This document shows, piece after piece, positions 26,454-33,767 of a stretch of 64,000 nt of DNA (position 1 is its first letter; each line of letters starts with the position of its first letter). The stretch spans positions 1,240,001 through 1,304,000 of the forward strand of contig NZ_CP011040.1 in assembly GCF_000238255.3 (NCBI RefSeq). The letters are read 5' to 3'. The notes under the pieces were generated by a model, which did no database searches, was not told the DNA's origin, and saw only the letters and a program-made list of their open reading frames with translations. Origin of the DNA: Pseudoalteromonas spongiae UST010723-006 (GTDB taxonomy: Bacteria; Pseudomonadota; Gammaproteobacteria; Enterobacterales; Alteromonadaceae). The position numbers and the translations under genes are program-made.

Positions 26454-27392
26454 ATGAGTATGGCATCACGATTACACGCGCACATTGGCACCTTTCGTCA
26501 ACTTGAAATTTTATTAGCCGTATATGAAGGTGGCAGCATTAAAGCGGCAGCAGAATCATTATTTTTGACTCAGCCTACGGTTTCTATGCAACTTAAAAAA
26601 TTAAGTGAAGCTATTGGCTTACCGCTTTATCAACAAGTAGGACGGCAACTTAAATTCACCGATGCGGGATTGGCAACCGTGGCAACAAGTAGGCAAATAA
26701 TGCAGCAATGCGAAGCGCTTGATATGCACTTATCTAACTTGCGAGGGCTTAAATCGGGTACACTTCGCATCGCCTGTGCCACAACAGCAAAATACTTTAT
26801 TCCTCACTTATTAGGCCCGTTTTGTAAACGTTATCCAGGAATCGACATTCAATTTACCGTTGCTAACAGACAACAAGTCATTGAGCGATTTGAGCAAGGG
26901 GTAGATGATTTCTATGTATTTAGTTACGTGCCGCAAGAGCTGGATCTTGAAGTTATTGAGTTTATGTCGAACGACCTTGTGGCAATAGCCAATGCGGATC
27001 ACCCATTTGCAAAACGTAAGCAAGTTTCATTAGAAGAGTTTTCAGCGGAAAACTTTATTATTCGTGAAGAAGGCTCAGGTACACGCTACGTCACCGAGCA
27101 GTTTTTTAAAAAGCACCAAATAAAACCTAATGTTCGTATGACGATTGCCAGTAACGAAGCCATTATTCACTCAGTGCTCTCAGGCATGGGCGTAGCCATT
27201 TTATCAGCTCATACACTAGCATTTGGCGACAGCTATAATGTGAAAGTGATTAACGTATCCTCCTTACCTATTCAATCCAAATGGTCTTTCTCTTGGGCCA
27301 AATCGCAGCAGCTTTCGCCCATTGCCAAGGTATTTTTAGATTACGTGGAAACTGAAGGTAAAGAGATGATGACAAAAGCCATTCGCTTGTAG
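26454..27392 (+). CDS. LysR family regulator, CbbR/CmpR-like
   Basis: A 312-residue LysR regulator. N-terminal winged HTH (about 9-68: FRQLEILLAVYEGGSIKAAAESLFLTQPTVSMQLKKL) and a substrate-binding domain starting at about 98 (SGTLRIACATTAKYFIPHLLGPF). The 'RIACATTAKYF' start is characteristic of the CbbR/CmpR group, which controls carbon-fixation and bicarbonate transport genes. A divergent operator with palindromic ATTAGAT sites separates it from the SbtA operon. A second in-frame ATG at 26460 is equally possible. It probably responds to inorganic carbon status; the effector is not determined. Confidence 0.85.
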   Translation: MSMASRLHAHIGTFRQLEILLAVYEGGSIKAAAESLFLTQPTVSMQLKKLSEAIGLPLYQQVGRQLKFTDAGLATVATSRQIMQQCEALDMHLSNLRGLKSGTLRIACATTAKYFIPHLLGPFCKRYPGIDIQFTVANRQQVIERFEQGVDDFYVFSYVPQELDLEVIEFMSNDLVAIANADHPFAKRKQVSLEEFSAENFIIREEGSGTRYVTEQFFKKHQIKPNVRMTIASNEAIIHSVLSGMGVAILSAHTLAFGDSYNVKVINVSSLPIQSKWSFSWAKSQQLSPIAKVFLDYVETEGKEMMTKAIRL

Positions 27393-27643
27393 CGAAATGC
27401 AAAGCAAACCTTGCAATACAATTTTTAAAGCGCGCTGCTCCATAATTGCCAGCACAAATACGCATAAGCAAATACCAATATGGAGCAAGTGCTAACGTTA
27501 CGTGAGAGACTGTTCAAACCACCAAATCTCACGCTACTATGCATTCAAAACACGTGAAAGTCCGACAATTACCACCTTCTACTGCCAATTTAGCCATTAT
27601 ATCCCCTAGCTAAAATCAAATTACCGCTTGAAATAATTTAAAT

Positions 27644-27662
27644 ATTAATGATAATAGTTTTT
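27644..27662 (+). promoter_or_regulatory. Fur-like site before the sodA operon
   Basis: TTAATGATAATAGTTTTT matches the Fur consensus at 13 of 19 positions, with the left half TGATAAT (27649-27655) perfect. It ends 20 bp before the small helical protein gene, so it could repress that gene and sodA when iron is replete. Confidence 0.45.
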
Positions 27663-27682
27663 ATTTGAATTAACTATTTGAG

Positions 27683-28177
27683 ATGCCCGATACTAAAACC
27701 TGTATTCATAACGTGATGCAAATTTGGCAACAGCATGTATCAAAAGGTAACCAAGCTTTCGATAGCTGCCAGTTTTCTTACGCTAACCTTCTTTATGCCG
27801 ATTGTTTAACTGCGTTAGAACAAATAGAGGCGGAAATCGAATCTGATTCACCTCCGCCAGAAGCTTGGATTGTGGATCAGTATATTCCCGCTGTGGTGGT
27901 GTCGTATTTAAACTTAGTAGATTCCAATATCGCACAGCAAAATATCAACAACGCCTGCGATCTGTTAGTTGAAGGCTACAAAAGCGTATGCAAATGCGCC
28001 GCGCATATTTTTACATCAACCCAGTCTTCGCATCAGCTCCTCGTATTAAAGCATCTCTCACAACTAAAACACCATTGCTTCGTTTTACTAAAGCAATATG
28101 GCGACGATACGAATATCGTCAGCAAGTTAAATACCATCATGAACACAATCAGTGCTCAAAACAACACGATTCACTAG
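27683..28177 (+). CDS. Small helical (TPR-like) protein cotranscribed with sodA
   Basis: A 164-residue, cysteine-containing, all-helical protein (WQQHVSKGNQAFDSCQFSYANLLYADCLTALEQIEAE, then VSYLNLVDSNIAQQNINNACDLL) that resembles two TPR-like helical pairs. It lies 31 bp before sodA behind one Fur-like site. In pseudomonads an iron-repressed operon fagA-fumC-orfX-sodA contains a similar-size unknown ORF before sodA; whether this is its homologue I cannot test. Starts at 27683 or 27716 are possible. Function unknown. Confidence 0.65.
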   Translation: MPDTKTCIHNVMQIWQQHVSKGNQAFDSCQFSYANLLYADCLTALEQIEAEIESDSPPPEAWIVDQYIPAVVVSYLNLVDSNIAQQNINNACDLLVEGYKSVCKCAAHIFTSTQSSHQLLVLKHLSQLKHHCFVLLKQYGDDTNIVSKLNTIMNTISAQNNTIH

Positions 28178-28208
28178 CGGACAACGCTAAATTATAAAGG
28201 AAATAAAT

Positions 28209-28817
28209 ATGGCATTTATACTACCGAACCTCGAATATGCATATGATGCATTAGAGCCGCACATTGACGCAAAAACCATGGAAATACATCACACTTTGCA
28301 TCACCAGACTTATGTAAATAAAGCTAACGAAGCGCTAGCTGGTTCTGAGTTTGAGCAAAAAAGTGATGAATGGCTGCTAGCCAATATTGCTGCTTTACCG
28401 CACTCATTACAGGGGGCTGTAAGAGACCATGTGGGTGGTCATCATAACCACAGCTTATTTTGGCAAGTGATGTCTCCCACTGGTGGTGAGCTTCATAAAG
28501 GTGAGCTCGCAAATGCGATTACCGCTACATTTGGCTCATTTGACGCGTTCCATGATCTGTTTGTTAAAGCAGCATTAACTCGCTTTGGTAGTGGTTGGGC
28601 ATGGCTTGTTGTAAATGCAAATGGCGAACTAGCAGTGACGAGCTCTGCCAACCAAGATAGCCCGCTAATGAATAACGAAACGCCAATTTTAGGTTTAGAC
28701 GTGTGGGAGCACGCCTATTACTTAAAATACCAAAACCGCCGTCCAGAATACATTAGCGCATTTTTCAATGTTATAAACTGGCAAGAAGTAGAGCGCCGCT
28801 ATTTAGCTTTAATCTAA
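28209..28817 (+). CDS. sodA: Superoxide dismutase, manganese type (SodA)
   Basis: A 202-residue Fe/Mn superoxide dismutase. Metal ligands are H27 ([12 protein letters not shown]), H81 ([10 protein letters not shown]), D164 and H168 (LDVWEHAYY). The manganese-type features are Q149 in ANQDSPLM and [10 protein letters not shown]; FeSODs instead carry Gln nearer residue 69 and Ala/Gly-Thr at the later position. It dismutates superoxide in the cytoplasm. AAAGGAAATAA precedes the ATG. Cotranscription with the upstream helical protein under a Fur-like site fits the known switch from FeSOD to MnSOD in iron limitation. Confidence 0.92.
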   Translation: MAFILPNLEYAYDALEPHIDAKTMEIHHTLHHQTYVNKANEALAGSEFEQKSDEWLLANIAALPHSLQGAVRDHVGGHHNHSLFWQVMSPTGGELHKGELANAITATFGSFDAFHDLFVKAALTRFGSGWAWLVVNANGELAVTSSANQDSPLMNNETPILGLDVWEHAYYLKYQNRRPEYISAFFNVINWQEVERRYLALI

Positions 28818-28829
28818 TCTCAACAAAAA

Positions 28830-28849
28830 GGCTTACCAAATGGTAAGCC
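28830..28849 (+). terminator. Hairpin after sodA
   Basis: GGCTTACC-AAAT-GGTAAGCC, a perfect 8-bp stem but followed by ATTTACC rather than a T run. It could be an attenuator between sodA and the ChaN-type gene. Confidence 0.45.
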
Positions 28850-28886
28850 ATTTACCATCATCAATAAGAAAACTAAGAGGGTTACT

Positions 28887-29939
28887 GTGCTACGCACCAA
28901 ACTTTTATTCGCTGTGTTATCGCTTAGTATGTTACTAACTGCTTGCCAAAGCACTCATATGCCAAGCCATGAGAAAACCGTAAGCGCGCTTGTGCAAGAC
29001 AACAACCAATGGCACTTAGCTACACCGCTAACAAGCTTGTATGACTATCAACTGATCGATGTGCGTTCAGGGCGACCTAAGACTGTTGATTTAGCAAAAA
29101 GCATTGGCGGGTTGAGCGATTATGACGTGATATTTATTGGTGAGAATCATCGTCATCCAGGTAATCATTTAGCACAGGCAAACATTTATCAAGCGCTACT
29201 GAAAGCTAACCCTAAAATCATCCTTTCGTTAGAACAATTTGAGCGAGATACGCAAACATACCTAAATGCGTATTTAAATGATGAAATTGGTGAATGGTCA
29301 TTACGCCACTTTGGCCGTGCATGGGATAATTACCAAAGCAGTTATCGCCCTCTTGTTGAAATAGCAAAAACACATGGTTTACCTGTTATTGCCGCAAACG
29401 CACCGAAAGATACTGTGGTATGTACAGGAAGACATGGCTTAGAAATATTAGAAAACTTACCAGAAGAACGAAAACACCAAGTGGCACAGTCGTTTTATAC
29501 GCCAACCGAGGGCGCTTACTTTAATAAGTTTACTGCCAATATGGGGCACCGCCAGGAAACAACTAAACCAAGTACGTTAAATCGCTATTTTGCCCAAGTA
29601 GTTCGTGACGATACCATGGCTGAATCAATCCATAATGCATTAGAAAATCACCCAAATCACAAGCTAGTGCACTTAAATGGCCATTTTCACTCTGCATCGC
29701 ACCTTGGTACCGTTGAACGGGTAATCCTGCGAAAAAAACGAAAAATCGCGGTGATCCAACCTATTTTAGTAGATAACCCCAGCGCTCCCTCATTTTCGGT
29801 TGATGATTTGAATAAAGGCGATTACCTATTGTTAATTCACCCGCTGCCAGAACAAGTTAAAACTAAAGAAAACCGGCGTATTTGGATGCAAACTGTATTT
29901 AAACGCTCCGAGCAAGACTGTACTTTTGGCACTAAATAA
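28887..29939 (+). CDS. ChaN-type iron-regulated lipoprotein (haem/cofactor-binding)
   Basis: A 350-residue lipoprotein with lipobox LLTAC (C20) and Gln at +2, predicting outer-membrane sorting. It matches the ChaN family: FIGENHRHPGNHLAQANIY near 87-105, ILSLEQFERDTQ, and HLNGHFHSASHLG near 256-268 with the conserved histidines. ChaN of Campylobacter binds two cofacial haems, and the family is iron-regulated. It follows sodA after 69 bp, past a hairpin lacking a T run, so partial readthrough is possible. A second gene of related design lies at 30993-32042. Confidence 0.85.
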   Translation: MLRTKLLFAVLSLSMLLTACQSTHMPSHEKTVSALVQDNNQWHLATPLTSLYDYQLIDVRSGRPKTVDLAKSIGGLSDYDVIFIGENHRHPGNHLAQANIYQALLKANPKIILSLEQFERDTQTYLNAYLNDEIGEWSLRHFGRAWDNYQSSYRPLVEIAKTHGLPVIAANAPKDTVVCTGRHGLEILENLPEERKHQVAQSFYTPTEGAYFNKFTANMGHRQETTKPSTLNRYFAQVVRDDTMAESIHNALENHPNHKLVHLNGHFHSASHLGTVERVILRKKRKIAVIQPILVDNPSAPSFSVDDLNKGDYLLLIHPLPEQVKTKENRRIWMQTVFKRSEQDCTFGTK

Positions 29940-30083
29940 GCCTAATCTAAGCTGTTAGATAAAACGTACAAATTAAAGGGTAAATAGTTGTGGAGCGTAA
30001 ATAAGTTGCAGGCAAACTGATTGCCCAGAACTTAGTTTAAATTTTTACGCCACGTTTAAATAAAGCAGGATTTAAAGCATATT

Positions 30084-30572
30084 ATGAGATTTCTAAACAT
30101 TTTCGCTGTTTTTTCGCTACTTTTAACCTCATGGGTTAGTGTTGCCGAAACAGCAAAACCGACATTAACCGTAGGCCAAACACTCTCGTTGCCCGAGCTT
30201 AATGACCAATTTGATAAAAAGCAGACACTTTTACCTAGTACAAAATGGCTGGTATTCAGTCACGATATGGATAGTAGCAAACTTGTTAAAGCGGCATTTG
30301 AAAATAAAAAAAGTGATGATTTATTGGCTGCAAATGTTCAATACTACGCCGATATTAGCGCCATGCCATCACTTATAAGCCGCTTTATTGCTATTCCTAA
30401 AATGAAGAAGCTCGCTTATTCGGTAATTATGGATAAAGAAGGCAACGTACTAAACACTATTCCCAAAAAAGATGAGCACGTTACTGTGATAACACTCAAT
30501 AACGGCAACATAACGCAAATTAATATAGTGGACACTAGCAAGGCTTTAAAAGCCCTTATAAAGTCCTTTTAA
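30084..30572 (+). CDS. Periplasmic YtfJ/thioredoxin-fold-like protein without cysteines
   Basis: A 162-residue exported protein: signal peptide to about 22, then a thioredoxin-like order (LSLPELNDQF..KQTLL, TKWLVFSHDMDSSK, LLAANVQYYADIS, LAYSVIMDKEGNVLNTIPKK, VTVITLNNGNI). YtfJ-family proteins share this layout but the CxxC of thioredoxins is absent, so it is not a redox enzyme. Role unknown; its neighbours are iron-response genes. It ends 64 bp before the zinc-ribbon membrane protein gene. Confidence 0.6.
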   Translation: MRFLNIFAVFSLLLTSWVSVAETAKPTLTVGQTLSLPELNDQFDKKQTLLPSTKWLVFSHDMDSSKLVKAAFENKKSDDLLAANVQYYADISAMPSLISRFIAIPKMKKLAYSVIMDKEGNVLNTIPKKDEHVTVITLNNGNITQINIVDTSKALKALIKSF

Positions 30573-30600
30573 TTTATTTTCATATGGCTTAGCATTAAAT

Positions 30601-30619
30601 AATAATGATTATCAATTGC
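30601..30619 (+). promoter_or_regulatory. Fur box before the zinc-ribbon membrane protein
   Basis: AATAATGATTATCAATTGC matches the 19-bp Fur consensus at about 15 positions, ending 16 bp before the ATG at 30636. Confidence 0.6.
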
Positions 30620-30635
30620 AATTTAGTATTAAGCC

Positions 30636-30938
30636 ATGTTAAACGAATTCGTTACTCGCTCATGCCCTTGCTGCAACAAGCCGCTTAAACTGAGTGACCG
30701 CCTTGCATTATTAAATCGCGAGCCACTCAACTGTAAGTATTGCGCTAAACCGCTTAAACCAAATGTAAACATCACTTTGTTTAACGTATTTTGGCTAAGT
30801 ATGAGCATTTCATGGCTAATTAAAAATACCACCAGCTTAAATTATTTATACGCTCTCGCGGCGGCGCTGTTTACCGTCAGCGTGTTTCTGCCAGCGCTCG
30901 ATCTGCTCTTTACACTCGAACCAGATGAATCAGACTAA
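30636..30938 (+). CDS. Small zinc-ribbon-like membrane protein
   Basis: A 100-residue protein with two cysteine pairs near the N-terminus, SCPCCNKPL (C10-C13 region) and CKYCAKPL (C34-C37 region), spaced like a zinc ribbon, then two membrane segments (about 48-63 and 67-92) and an acidic end. No ribosome site precedes the ATG. A Fur box lies 16 bp upstream, so transcription may start almost at the ATG. Iron-repressed, metal-binding membrane proteins of this size are little studied; role unknown. Confidence 0.6.
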   Translation: MLNEFVTRSCPCCNKPLKLSDRLALLNREPLNCKYCAKPLKPNVNITLFNVFWLSMSISWLIKNTTSLNYLYALAAALFTVSVFLPALDLLFTLEPDESD

Positions 30939-30992
30939 ATTAACAAACGCCTATTCACAATCTTACGTTCCCCTATTTTCTCAAGGATTATC

Positions 30993-32042
30993 ATGAAGTA
31001 CTTTGCTATTGTATTAATTGCTGTCTGCTTAGCTGCATGCGACTACTTACCGAAAAATGCGACGCTAAATCTATCGTCAGAGCAAATTAGTCAATTACAA
31101 ACACAGCTACAGCCAAGCGAACAGGTTGTCGTCGATGCACTCTCAACCCATCAATTTGTTGCACTTGGCGATGCCCATTACTACCCTGGTTTTATGCCAG
31201 CAATAAGTGACATTATTACCTCACCAAGAGTTGTATCACAGCAGCCAATTATTGTGCTGGAATTTGGCAATCAAAATTACCAAAAATATATAAATCAGTA
31301 TATTAAAGGTGATGCTGTTGATGAATCACAGCTAAAACACGTACTGCGCGAAACCCTCTATTTCACCGCATGGCTTGGCGACGGATATATAGAATTATTG
31401 CAATCAATCAGGGCCATAAATCAAACATTGCCCGATGACAAAAAGCTAACGGTACTGTTGGCAGAAAAACACTTTAACTGGGAAAATGCCACCGCCGAGT
31501 CTTGGCAGCGTGCTGCATCGAGCAAAGTAGATGGCTTTTACGACACACTCACACCAATTATTCAGTCTAACCAAAAAGCGATTTTAGTGTTTGGCGGTTT
31601 TCACTTATTAAAAGCAACGCATCCAGAAACGGTTAATCAGCAGGACTTGTCTCTGGTTTCTCGTATTGAGATGGCTAAACCTAACTCAGTATTTACTGTG
31701 TGGCCTGTTATTCAAAACGTGTTGTATGACGTGCTGCCTAATACAGACACGGCAAAAATTATTAAGCTAGACGATAATTCCGTTCTCGCCGATATCCCAT
31801 TTCGCGACATAATGCCAAAAGCGCGACCTATGCTTAGTAAAATAAACAGTAAAGATGCGACACTTCAATCACTTGCCGATGCTTTGTTGTATGTGGGTCA
31901 CACTAAACGCGATATGACGTTTTCAAAAGATGTGATGAGTGATGAAAAATGGATAACAGAAATGAAAAAGCGTGTTGCGATTATCGGTGGCAAACTCGAA
32001 ACCCGCTTTAATTCGTTACTTAACGATAATAACCTTAAGTAA
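30993..32042 (+). CDS. Second ChaN/EreA-like lipoprotein
   Basis: A 349-residue lipoprotein with lipobox LAAC (C16) and Asp at +2, the Lol-avoidance residue, which predicts retention in the inner membrane. The body shows a ChaN/erythromycin-esterase-like order: FVALGDAHYYPGFMPAISDII, IIVLEFGNQNYQ, and AILVFGGFHLLKATHPE, with histidines in equivalent places. It is distant from the gene at 28887, and I would not assert haem binding. Lies 54 bp after the zinc-ribbon gene and may be cotranscribed under the Fur box at 30601. Confidence 0.65.
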   Translation: MKYFAIVLIAVCLAACDYLPKNATLNLSSEQISQLQTQLQPSEQVVVDALSTHQFVALGDAHYYPGFMPAISDIITSPRVVSQQPIIVLEFGNQNYQKYINQYIKGDAVDESQLKHVLRETLYFTAWLGDGYIELLQSIRAINQTLPDDKKLTVLLAEKHFNWENATAESWQRAASSKVDGFYDTLTPIIQSNQKAILVFGGFHLLKATHPETVNQQDLSLVSRIEMAKPNSVFTVWPVIQNVLYDVLPNTDTAKIIKLDDNSVLADIPFRDIMPKARPMLSKINSKDATLQSLADALLYVGHTKRDMTFSKDVMSDEKWITEMKKRVAIIGGKLETRFNSLLNDNNLK

Positions 32043-32049
32043 CGAGTTA

Positions 32050-32081
32050 CACCGTACTAAACATCTGTTGTTAGTACGGTG
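32050..32081. terminator. Convergent hairpin after the lipoprotein gene
   Basis: CACCGTACTAA / TTAGTACGGTG (32050-32060, 32071-32081) with a 10-nt loop and no T run; between convergent genes. Confidence 0.45.
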
Positions 32082-32087
32082 GTTAGC

Positions 32088-32696
32088 TTAAATATTTTGT
32101 AAGGTTTCTGATTGCGGGAAAGTCGTTTGTAATCGCTTTTTATATACCTCAAATTCAGGGAAACGTGTAAACAGCTCAAAACTTAACACCTGCCCCCAGC
32201 CTAAGATCACCGCAAAATATAAATCCGCAAGGGTTGGTTTTTCGCCTGCTAAATAAGGCGATTGAGCTAATTGGTCTGACACAAAATTAAGTAACTTAAC
32301 AATCTCTTCTTCAGCATTTTGCTTAACCGAATCATGATCCGTTGACACTTTTTCCGGATGAAATATCTTAGTGAAATGGCCATGCAAACTACTGGCAACA
32401 AAATTTAACCACTTTAACGCTTCCATGCCATCAACACTTGCTAAATCAGGCATTAGGTGTGCATTTTTATGCTTTTGCGACAAATAAATTAAAATTGCTT
32501 CGCCCTGCGTAAAGGTGTGGCTGCCATCTACCAACACTGGTAATTTACCAAGTGGATTAACAGCCAAAAAATCGGCGTTGTGCTGCCCGCCTTCAAAGAG
32601 ATCTACTACCACAGTTTTATGTTCTGCACCAATAACTTCTAGCGCCATTTTTACTGCAGAAGAACATGAAATTTGAAAATGATAAAGGGTATACAT
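32088..32696 (-). CDS. Glutathione S-transferase
   Basis: A 202-residue GST from the ATG at 32696 (MYTLYHFQ), which has AGGA about 8 bases upstream; an in-frame ATG 9 bases earlier sits on that site. The N-terminal thioredoxin-like domain has SCSSAVKMAL and VNPLGKLPVLVDG, TFTQGEAILIYLSQK (cis-Pro and glutathione-binding acid residues), and the C-terminal helical domain has YLAGEKPTLADLYFAV. This matches bacterial beta-like GSTs of detoxification. A divergent LysR gene probably controls it. Confidence 0.88.
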   Translation of the reverse strand: MYTLYHFQISCSSAVKMALEVIGAEHKTVVVDLFEGGQHNADFLAVNPLGKLPVLVDGSHTFTQGEAILIYLSQKHKNAHLMPDLASVDGMEALKWLNFVASSLHGHFTKIFHPEKVSTDHDSVKQNAEEEIVKLLNFVSDQLAQSPYLAGEKPTLADLYFAVILGWGQVLSFELFTRFPEFEVYKKRLQTTFPQSETLQNI

Positions 32697-32785
32697 AATT
32701 AGCATCCTGTCTAAAGTTGAATTAATTACACACGCACTTTACGCCACTTTAGCGCTAAAAAAATTAGTGATTTACGCATTTTTAT

Positions 32786-32801
32786 TGTGCAATAATGCAC
32801 A
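32786..32801. promoter_or_regulatory. LysR-type operator in the GST/LysR divergent gap
   Basis: TGTGCA-ATAA-TGCACA, a perfect 6-bp inverted pair just before the LysR start, in the 106-bp gap between divergent genes. Confidence 0.45.
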
Positions 32802-32802
32802 G

Positions 32803-33687
32803 ATGAACTTAGATGATGATTACCAATACATAGTTGCACTTTATCAGTCGGGTACCTTATCGGGCGCTGCCAAGCAACTTAAGGTTAACCACACAACCGT
32901 TGCACGGCGTATTCAAGCATTTGAAAAACGCTTTAAGGTTAGGCTGTTTGAACGTGTGCCAAAAGGCTATCAGCTGACGGAAACCGGCAAAGCGGTGTTA
33001 CCTGATATCGCGCTGTTAAAAGAACAACAGCGCAATATTGAACGCAAGCTTTTTGGCCAAGACCAGCTGTTAAGTGGTGAAGTAAACATTGCTTTAACAC
33101 CTGAACTTGCAAACGACTTTGTTGTACCCGCACTTAACGAGTTCAATGCGCGTTATCCCAATATTCAAACCAACTTACTAATTGGTTCAATGCACAAAGA
33201 CTTGCGTGCAAGAGAGGCCGATATTGCACTTAGATTTACCCCATCACCGAGCCAAGACGATTTAATCGGCAGAAAGCTGTTTGCCTCAAATTGGGGCGTC
33301 TATGCAAGTGATGATTATTTAAGTACCTCACGCGCACAGCACCGCGTGTTATTGTGGGAGCTAGAATTTGAAGCCGATTGGCATAACAAATACTTTCCAA
33401 GTAGCAATGTGATCGCGCGATTTGATCAACTCGGCCCGCTTGTTACCGCGACTAAAAATGGATTAGGTATTGCAAAATTACCCTGTGGTTTAGTCGATTC
33501 ACAACAAAATTCAAATCTTTACCGCTTAGATATACCGGTAAAACCCTCAATTTGGAGTTTATGGTTGCTGTATCATTCTGATTTAAAAACGGCAGCAAAA
33601 GTCACCGCAACCAAAGACTTTTTATATCAGCATCTATCCCAATTTGCGCACTACTTTTCAGGCGAGCATTCACGCTATTGGAAATAA
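32803..33687 (+). CDS. LysR family transcriptional regulator
   Basis: A 294-residue LysR regulator starting with MNLDDDYQYIVALYQSG. The longer frame from 32767 would put the first codons across the TGTGCA palindrome, so 32803 is preferred. HTH: SGTLSGAAKQLKVNHTTVARRIQAFEKRF; effector domain from about 88 (SGEVNIALTPEL). It is divergent from a GST gene, a common LysR-target pair. Effector unknown. Confidence 0.85.
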   Translation: MNLDDDYQYIVALYQSGTLSGAAKQLKVNHTTVARRIQAFEKRFKVRLFERVPKGYQLTETGKAVLPDIALLKEQQRNIERKLFGQDQLLSGEVNIALTPELANDFVVPALNEFNARYPNIQTNLLIGSMHKDLRAREADIALRFTPSPSQDDLIGRKLFASNWGVYASDDYLSTSRAQHRVLLWELEFEADWHNKYFPSSNVIARFDQLGPLVTATKNGLGIAKLPCGLVDSQQNSNLYRLDIPVKPSIWSLWLLYHSDLKTAAKVTATKDFLYQHLSQFAHYFSGEHSRYWK

Positions 33688-33711
33688 AGCAATTCACTTT
33701 AAATGTGTTAC

Positions 33712-33740
33712 AAAAAAGCCGCAACTGATTGCGGCTTTTA
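33712..33740. terminator. Terminator between convergent LysR and lipoprotein genes
   Basis: AAAAAAGCCGCAA-CTGA-TTGCGGCTTTTA, an 11-bp stem with A and T runs for both strands. Confidence 0.85.
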
Positions 33741-33767
33741 GTATTATGTAGCGGATTCAATCACACC

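Noticed and set aside
27436..27487. Inverted repeat TGCTCCATA / TATGGAGCA with a long loop after the CbbR-like gene
   Set aside because: The loop is over 30 nt with no T run, and the arms are only 9 bp, so neither a terminator nor a mobile element can be supported.
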